The translations under genes were made by a program, and so were the position numbers. 64,000 nucleotides of DNA from assembly GCA_030159235.1 (NCBI GenBank), contig BSBG01000003.1, forward strand, positions 248,001 through 312,000. The letters are read 5' to 3'. Under the pieces are notes generated by a model that worked only from the letters and a program-made list of their open reading frames with translations, had not been told where the DNA came from and did no database searches. Numbering within the stretch: position 1 is the first letter of the stretch; every line of letters begins with the position of its first letter. This document shows positions 59,959-64,000 of this stretch, piece by piece. This stretch comes from Bacillus safensis (GTDB lineage Bacteria; Bacillota; Bacilli; Bacillales; Bacillaceae).

Positions 59959-61191
59959 TTGGTCAAAACGTATACTTGCCAAAATGGAGTAAGAATTGTA
60001 CTCGAAAACAATCCCACTGTAAGGTCTGTCGCAATTGGCGTCTGGATTGGAACAGGTTCTAGACATGAGACACCAGAAAATAACGGGATCTCACACTTTT
60101 TAGAGCATATGTTCTTTAAAGGAACAAAGACGAGATCTGCACGTGATATTGCAGAATCCTTTGACCGCATTGGTGGTCAAGTAAATGCCTTTACATCAAA
60201 AGAATATACTTGCTACTATGCAAAAGTGCTTGATTCACATGCTGATTATGCCCTCGATGTATTAAGCGATATGTTCTTTCACTCCGCTTTTGATGAAGAA
60301 GAGCTGAAGAAAGAAAAAAATGTGGTGTATGAAGAAATCAAAATGTATGAGGATACACCTGATGACATCGTTCATGATTTGTTAAGCAAAGCCATTTACG
60401 GTGATCATTCATTAGGCTATCCGATTTTAGGAACAGAGGAAACACTCTCTACCTTTAACGGAGACTCACTTAGAACATATATGGATGAATTCTACACGCC
60501 AGACCGTGTCGTGATCTCAGTTGCAGGGAACGTAGATGAGACCTTTATTTCTGAGGTAGAAAAGCTGTTCGGCTCTTATGAAGGAAAAGGGAAGAAGCAG
60601 CCTGTAGAAGCTCCAGCATTTCATTATGACAAGCTCACACGCAAAAAGGAAACGGAACAAGCACATCTATGCATGGGCTTTAATGGTCTTCCTGCTGGGG
60701 ATGAGGGCATTTATGATTTAATCGTCTTAAATAATGTGCTAGGGGGAAGTATGAGCAGCCGCTTGTTCCAAGATGTAAGAGAGGACAAAGGTCTTGCTTA
60801 TTCTGTCTTCAGCTATCATAGCTCATTTGCAGATAACGGGATGCTGACCATCTATGGCGGAACTGGAGCGAAGCAGCTGAACCTGCTATCTGAAACCATT
60901 TTACAAACGTTAGACGTCTTAAAACGTGAAGGTATCACGCAGAAAGAACTAGAGAATTCTAAGGAGCAAATGAAAGGGAACCTTATGCTCAGTCTTGAAA
61001 GTACAAATAGCAAGATGAGCCGAAATGGTAAAAATGAACTACTCCTTGGCAAACACCGTACGCTCGACGAAATTATTGATGAAATCAATCATGTCACATT
61101 AGACGGCGTGAATAACTTATCTAAACGAATCTTTACAGAAGATTATGCGCTCTCGCTGATTAGTCCGACGGGTGATGTACCTTCTGCATAA
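59959..61191 (+). CDS. mlpA: MlpA (YmxG), M16-family zinc protease
   Basis: This is an insulinase/mitochondrial processing peptidase-like protein. The inverted zinc motif HFLEH is at residues 46-50, and the distal glutamate is in VVYEEIKMYEDTPDD about 75 residues later, so the active site is intact. The C-terminal M16 domain (QDVREDKGLAYSVFSYHSSF) is present in the 410 residues. TTG start after GGAGGAG. In B. subtilis ymxH follows directly; here about 2.5 kb intervene. Confidence 0.96.
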   Translation: MVKTYTCQNGVRIVLENNPTVRSVAIGVWIGTGSRHETPENNGISHFLEHMFFKGTKTRSARDIAESFDRIGGQVNAFTSKEYTCYYAKVLDSHADYALDVLSDMFFHSAFDEEELKKEKNVVYEEIKMYEDTPDDIVHDLLSKAIYGDHSLGYPILGTEETLSTFNGDSLRTYMDEFYTPDRVVISVAGNVDETFISEVEKLFGSYEGKGKKQPVEAPAFHYDKLTRKKETEQAHLCMGFNGLPAGDEGIYDLIVLNNVLGGSMSSRLFQDVREDKGLAYSVFSYHSSFADNGMLTIYGGTGAKQLNLLSETILQTLDVLKREGITQKELENSKEQMKGNLMLSLESTNSKMSRNGKNELLLGKHRTLDEIIDEINHVTLDGVNNLSKRIFTEDYALSLISPTGDVPSA

Positions 61192-61193
61192 AC

Positions 61194-61230
61194 AAAAAAA
61201 GGCATGTCTTTTAAAGAGATGCCTTTTTTT
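61194..61230 (+). terminator. Terminator after mlpA
   Basis: AAAAAAAGGCAT pairs with ATGCCTTTTTTT across a middle stem TCTT/AAGA. The arms are A- and T-rich on both sides, so it could work in both directions. Confidence 0.9.
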
Positions 61231-61333
61231 CATGCAAAAAGGTTCATCAGCTAACTTGTTTTGAAGCTGTTGAACAATTTTATTGATTGTCGAAAAGTGC
61301 TCTGTCAATAACTCCTCATCTGCAACGCTCCTT

Positions 61334-61361
61334 TTTACAAATTCTTTATCGTTTATATAAA
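61334..61361 (+). promoter_or_regulatory. Candidate promoter of the APH-fold kinase gene
   Basis: TTTACA (61334-61339) and TATAAA (61356-61361) are 16 bases apart. The rest of 61231-61473 holds no + strand gene. Confidence 0.5.
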
Positions 61362-61473
61362 TTAACTATATTGGAATAAAAAAATATTGCAAAGCAGTTT
61401 CAACATCATTTCTCTTTAAATGAAATTTTTGGTAGAGTGAGTAGAAAAGAGACTGGGAAGGATGAATGAATCC

Positions 61474-62394
61474 ATGAATAAAACAGACCTTATGCAGCAC
61501 ATTCCCATATTAAAAGAAGCGGTCAGCATAGACCAGATTGATAAAGGCTATTCTCGAGATGAAAAGTGGATCGTGACAATGTCATCAGGTGAAAAATATG
61601 TTCTTCGATGTACGAATCAAGAACAATTTGAAAAAGTAAAGACGCAGTTTGAACTGCTTACTCAATTAAAACGTTACGGTGTTCAGTGTGCTGATCCAGT
61701 GAACATGGATGTTTTAGAAGAAAAACAGCAATTGTACTATATTTTATCGTTTGTAGAAGGTCAGGAAGCAAAAGAAATCATAAGTCAGCTAACTGAAGAA
61801 AAGCAGTATGCCCTCGGGGTAAGTGCAGGAAAGGATTTACGAAACATGCATACATATCCGGCGCCTGCACACATCGAACCTTGGGAAGATCGTATAATGA
61901 AAAAACATCATCGATATTTAGATGCTTATCGAAAAAGCGGTATCTCCATAGAAGGAGATGAAAAAGTGGCTCAATTTATCGCAGAGCACATTGATATTGT
62001 GAAGGGAAGACCTAACCAATTTCAGCATGATGACTTCCATTTAGGAAATATTATTATGAAGAATACTCAATATGCAGGTGTCATCGATTTTAACAATTTT
62101 GATTGGGGAGATCCCATTCATGATTTTTATAAAATAGCTCTTTTCAGCAGGGAAACAAGTGAAGCATTTTCGGCTGGTCAAATCAATGGATATTTTAATG
62201 GGAACATCCCAGATGATTTTTGGCTGCTTTACTCTGTTTATGTCGCAATGAGTATCTTTTCATCGATTATGTGGGTCATTAAATTTGATCCGGGTCAAAT
62301 GCATGAGATGATTGAAAGACTAGAAAATGTGTTAAAAGATCATGATTATTTTGATCAAATGGAACCTCATTGGTATGCGCGAATCGCTAGATAA
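61474..62394 (+). CDS. APH-fold phosphotransferase (aminoglycoside/choline kinase family)
   Basis: The protein has the small-molecule kinase fold of the APH family. The catalytic loop FQHDDFHLGNIIM (about residue 185) keeps the catalytic Asp and metal-binding Asn, and VIDFNNFDWGDPIHDFYK (about 203) gives the DxD-type magnesium motif; GEKYVLRC near residue 35 supplies the ATP lysine region. The substrate cannot be read from sequence; similar Bacillus proteins are annotated loosely as antibiotic or choline kinases. ATG 61474 is about 12 bases from GGGAAGG; ATG 61462 touches that site. Not part of the B. subtilis gene order here. Confidence 0.85.
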   Translation: MNKTDLMQHIPILKEAVSIDQIDKGYSRDEKWIVTMSSGEKYVLRCTNQEQFEKVKTQFELLTQLKRYGVQCADPVNMDVLEEKQQLYYILSFVEGQEAKEIISQLTEEKQYALGVSAGKDLRNMHTYPAPAHIEPWEDRIMKKHHRYLDAYRKSGISIEGDEKVAQFIAEHIDIVKGRPNQFQHDDFHLGNIIMKNTQYAGVIDFNNFDWGDPIHDFYKIALFSRETSEAFSAGQINGYFNGNIPDDFWLLYSVYVAMSIFSSIMWVIKFDPGQMHEMIERLENVLKDHDYFDQMEPHWYARIAR

Positions 62395-62429
62395 CAGTGA
62401 AATATAAAGCAGTTAAGGCGTGTTTATTT

Positions 62430-63421
62430 ATGGACACTTTCATTCTTAAAGCCTCATACAGGTAAAGTAATTCAGTGGTTTCGTTATTACTTTAAGCGAG
62501 ATCATTATATCTAAATTCATTCAATATTTTATTGAGACCATTTTGCCAGTAAAAGATTTTTCAAAAATGAATAGGTTATTGTTAGAACTGACTGGCTTGA
62601 TAGTACTTGGTATTATCCTGACAGCCGCTCGAAATCTATGGCAAAGAAAATGAATTGAACAAGCCTCAAGAGATTCACAATTTGCTGCCTTCCAGCAAAT
62701 CCGTCAACTTGGTTTCTCATACTACGAACAACATTCTGTTAGTGAGACACTCTCCTTTGTTAACACACTGACAAGAGCTGTACAAGAAATTTACAGACGA
62801 TACTGCCCACAATTTATCAATCAGACATTATTTATCGCCATCTTGCTTTACTGTATGATACAAATTTCTATCATACTCACTCTGATTATCATTCCAAGTT
62901 TTATTCTCTACTATGTCTTTGGACCATGACTTGAAAAAAAGGCCACTGTCTACGGCAGACAAAGTACGGAAGGTTTTCGCACGCTGCAAACAAAATTATA
63001 CGAAAGTCTTGCTTCGATGGAAGAGCTTAGAATTTTAACAGAACAACGGATCTTAATCTTTCAAATTGAACCTTTATATCATTTTATGAAAAAAACACCC
63101 GATATTAGAGAGCCTCAGCAACCGATGCACCTTGATCAAGTGAAAGGTGATATCGTGTTTCAGGACGTCAATTTTCATTCTCCAAATCATTCTCCATTAC
63201 TAAAAGAAATGAATCTACATATTCGGCAGGACGAAAAAGTAGCGCTTGTCGATACGAGCGGCGGAGGGAAAACATCGCTTCTTAAACTCATTGGCCGTTT
63301 TTATGATCCCTCATCCGGGATGATTACAATGAATGGTGTTGATTTGCGCCGTTTACCTACTAGTCAAATAAGAGATGCCTCGCTCTTCATGAGGCATCTC
63401 ATATCAAGAAAGGCCAATTAA
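62430..63421 (+). pseudogene. Decayed ABC transporter (fused membrane and ATPase domains)
   Basis: Joined reading frames give a recognisable exporter-type ABC protein. Traces run in order: GKVIQWFRYYFKRDH after a frameshift, a membrane segment LLLELTGLIVLGIILTAA, a stop (TGA near 62652), QIRQLGFSYYEQHSVSETLS, two further helices, another stop (near 62929), then LQTKLYESLASMEEL and an ATPase domain starting VKGDIVFQDVNFHSPN. The Walker A reads DTSGGGKTS with Asp in place of the first Gly. The frame ends at 63421 after SQIRDA, before any LSGGQ or Walker B. At least three disabling changes make it non-functional. Confidence 0.85.
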
Positions 63422-63429
63422 CGATTGGC
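63372..63429 (+). repeat. Two inverted repeats at the broken end of the ABC gene
   Basis: A perfect 10-bp repeat GAGATGCCTC (63372-63381) / GAGGCATCTC (63391-63400) and a 6-bp repeat GCCAAT / ATTGGC (63413-63429) lie exactly where ABC-domain similarity ends. Neither is followed by a T run. They may mark a deletion junction or an old terminator. Confidence 0.55.
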
Positions 63430-63461
63430 GGCGCTTCTTAGCTAGCTGAGTTAATCATGAA

Positions 63462-63665
63462 TGTGCAAGAACCTTTCTTCTTGATCAACAAAGCTTTGCA
63501 TCACAATTATTTCAAAAAAAGTCGCTAGAACAATTTTTACGCAATCATTTGAATCAGAAGTATAAAAATGGAGCGGATCAAAAAGTCTGGATGCTCTACA
63601 GTTTAGAATTATCGCATGAACACTATATAAAAGGGGCACGTCTTCCGCTCCAAACTAGTCATTAA
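63462..63665 (+). pseudogene. C-terminal remnant of an asparagine-synthase-like protein
   Basis: A stop-free 67-codon stretch with no start or ribosome-binding site reads like the last residues of an AsnB-type enzyme: FLLDQQSFASQLFQKKSL, then EQFLRNHL, and KVWMLYSLELSHEHYI, which matches the W-x-LL-x-LElW ending of asparagine synthetases and lasso-peptide lactam synthetases. An in-frame TGA at 63447-63449 precedes it and the rest of the gene is missing. The assignment rests on pattern memory and is moderately sure. Confidence 0.5.
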
Positions 63666-63727
63666 AGAGACCCGGTCTATTCCCCTTTCATGCTGCATAT
63701 ATGATATGGAAGGGGAGTGATGCGATT

Positions 63728-64000
63728 TTGAGGCTGAGTGAGCTGTCAGGAAAAGAGATCGTCGATATCAAAAGAGCGGAGCGGCTTGGCGTGCTTGGAC
63801 AAACCGACCTTGAAATCAATGAGCAGGACGGTCAAATTACAGCACTCATTATACCTTCCGTGAAGTGGTTTGGCTTTCGAAAACAAGGTAATGACATCCG
63901 CGTTCCGTGGAATCACATTCAAAAAATAGGATCAGATATGATCATTCTCGATGTGCCTGAAGACCTTCAGCCGCACGGAGAAAAAGAGCACCCATCATAA
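63728..64000 (+). CDS. ymxH: YmxH (YlmC/YmxH family), PRC-barrel sporulation-associated protein
   Basis: The 90-residue protein is a small PRC-barrel domain protein with RLSELSGKEIVDIKRAERLG and VKWFGFRKQGNDIRVPWNHI. It normally sits between mlpA and the dipicolinate synthase genes. TTG at 63728 is chosen because AAGGGGAGTG precedes it and the remembered B. subtilis protein starts MRLSELSGKE; the longer frame from 63701 has no site. The stop is the last codon of the window. Its molecular function is unknown. Confidence 0.93.
   Translation: MRLSELSGKEIVDIKRAERLGVLGQTDLEINEQDGQITALIIPSVKWFGFRKQGNDIRVPWNHIQKIGSDMIILDVPEDLQPHGEKEHPS

Noticed and set aside
61217-63391. AGAGATGCCT shared by the mlpA terminator and the repeat at 63371 as a direct repeat left by an insertion
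   Set aside because: Only ten bases match and both are in hairpins; chance similarity of terminator-like sequence is as likely.

Overview
The window is a stretch of a low-GC Firmicute chromosome whose gene order matches the Bacillus subtilis codY - fla/che - rpsB - polC - nusA - pnp - ymxH segment almost gene for gene. Protein similarity to B. subtilis, recalled from memory, is high throughout. A GH9/GH48/GH10/GH5 glycoside hydrolase cluster lies between polC and rimP. This points to the Bacillus pumilus group (pumilus, safensis, altitudinis) or a close relative; the species call is inference. All confident genes are on the + strand.

Region 1 (2-1601) is the end of hslU (clpY) and codY, closed by a strong terminator. 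Region 2 (1889-28418) is a complete fla/che operon of 32 genes. It encodes rod and hook proteins (flgB, flgC, fliE, flgD, flgE, fliK), the MS ring and switch (fliF, fliG, fliM, fliY), the type III export apparatus (fliH, fliI, fliJ, fliO/Z, fliP, fliQ, fliR, flhB, flhA), placement factors (flhF, flhG), chemotaxis proteins (cheY, cheB, cheA, cheW, cheC, cheD), swrD, fliL, sigD and swrB. Many genes overlap by 1-8 bases, as expected for translational coupling. Several starts are TTG or GTG and were set by ribosome-binding-site spacing and remembered homologues.

Region 3 (28426-42085) holds rpsB, tsf, pyrH, frr, uppS, cdsA, dxr, rasP, proS and polC (translation, nucleotide, isoprenoid and phospholipid synthesis, regulated proteolysis, replication). 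It has several intrinsic terminators and an rpsB promoter with a long leader.

Region 4 (42086-48915) is an accessory island between polC and rimP, which are adjacent in B. subtilis. It encodes a GH9-CBM3 endoglucanase, a GH48 cellulase, a GH10-like protein and a GH5 mannanase. Only the mannanase has a signal peptide. The GH9 frame begins exactly at the expected mature N-terminus, and stops and gene spacing leave no room for a leader on GH9 or GH48. This is the most unusual feature of the window.

Region 5 (48947-61191) is the rimP-nusA-rnpM-rplGA-infB-ylxP-rbfA-truB-ribF operon, then rpsO, pnp, ylxY and mlpA. The rimP leader carries two successive terminator-like hairpins, and rpsO has a leader resembling the S15-binding autoregulatory structure. 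Region 6 (61231-63727) breaks synteny between mlpA and ymxH. It has an intact APH-fold kinase, a decayed ABC transporter with several stops and a truncated ATPase domain, and a 67-codon C-terminal scrap resembling an asparagine-synthase-type enzyme. It may be the remains of a lost peptide-biosynthesis cluster. The window ends with the last codon of ymxH.

No tRNA, rRNA, transposase, phage gene or CRISPR array was seen.
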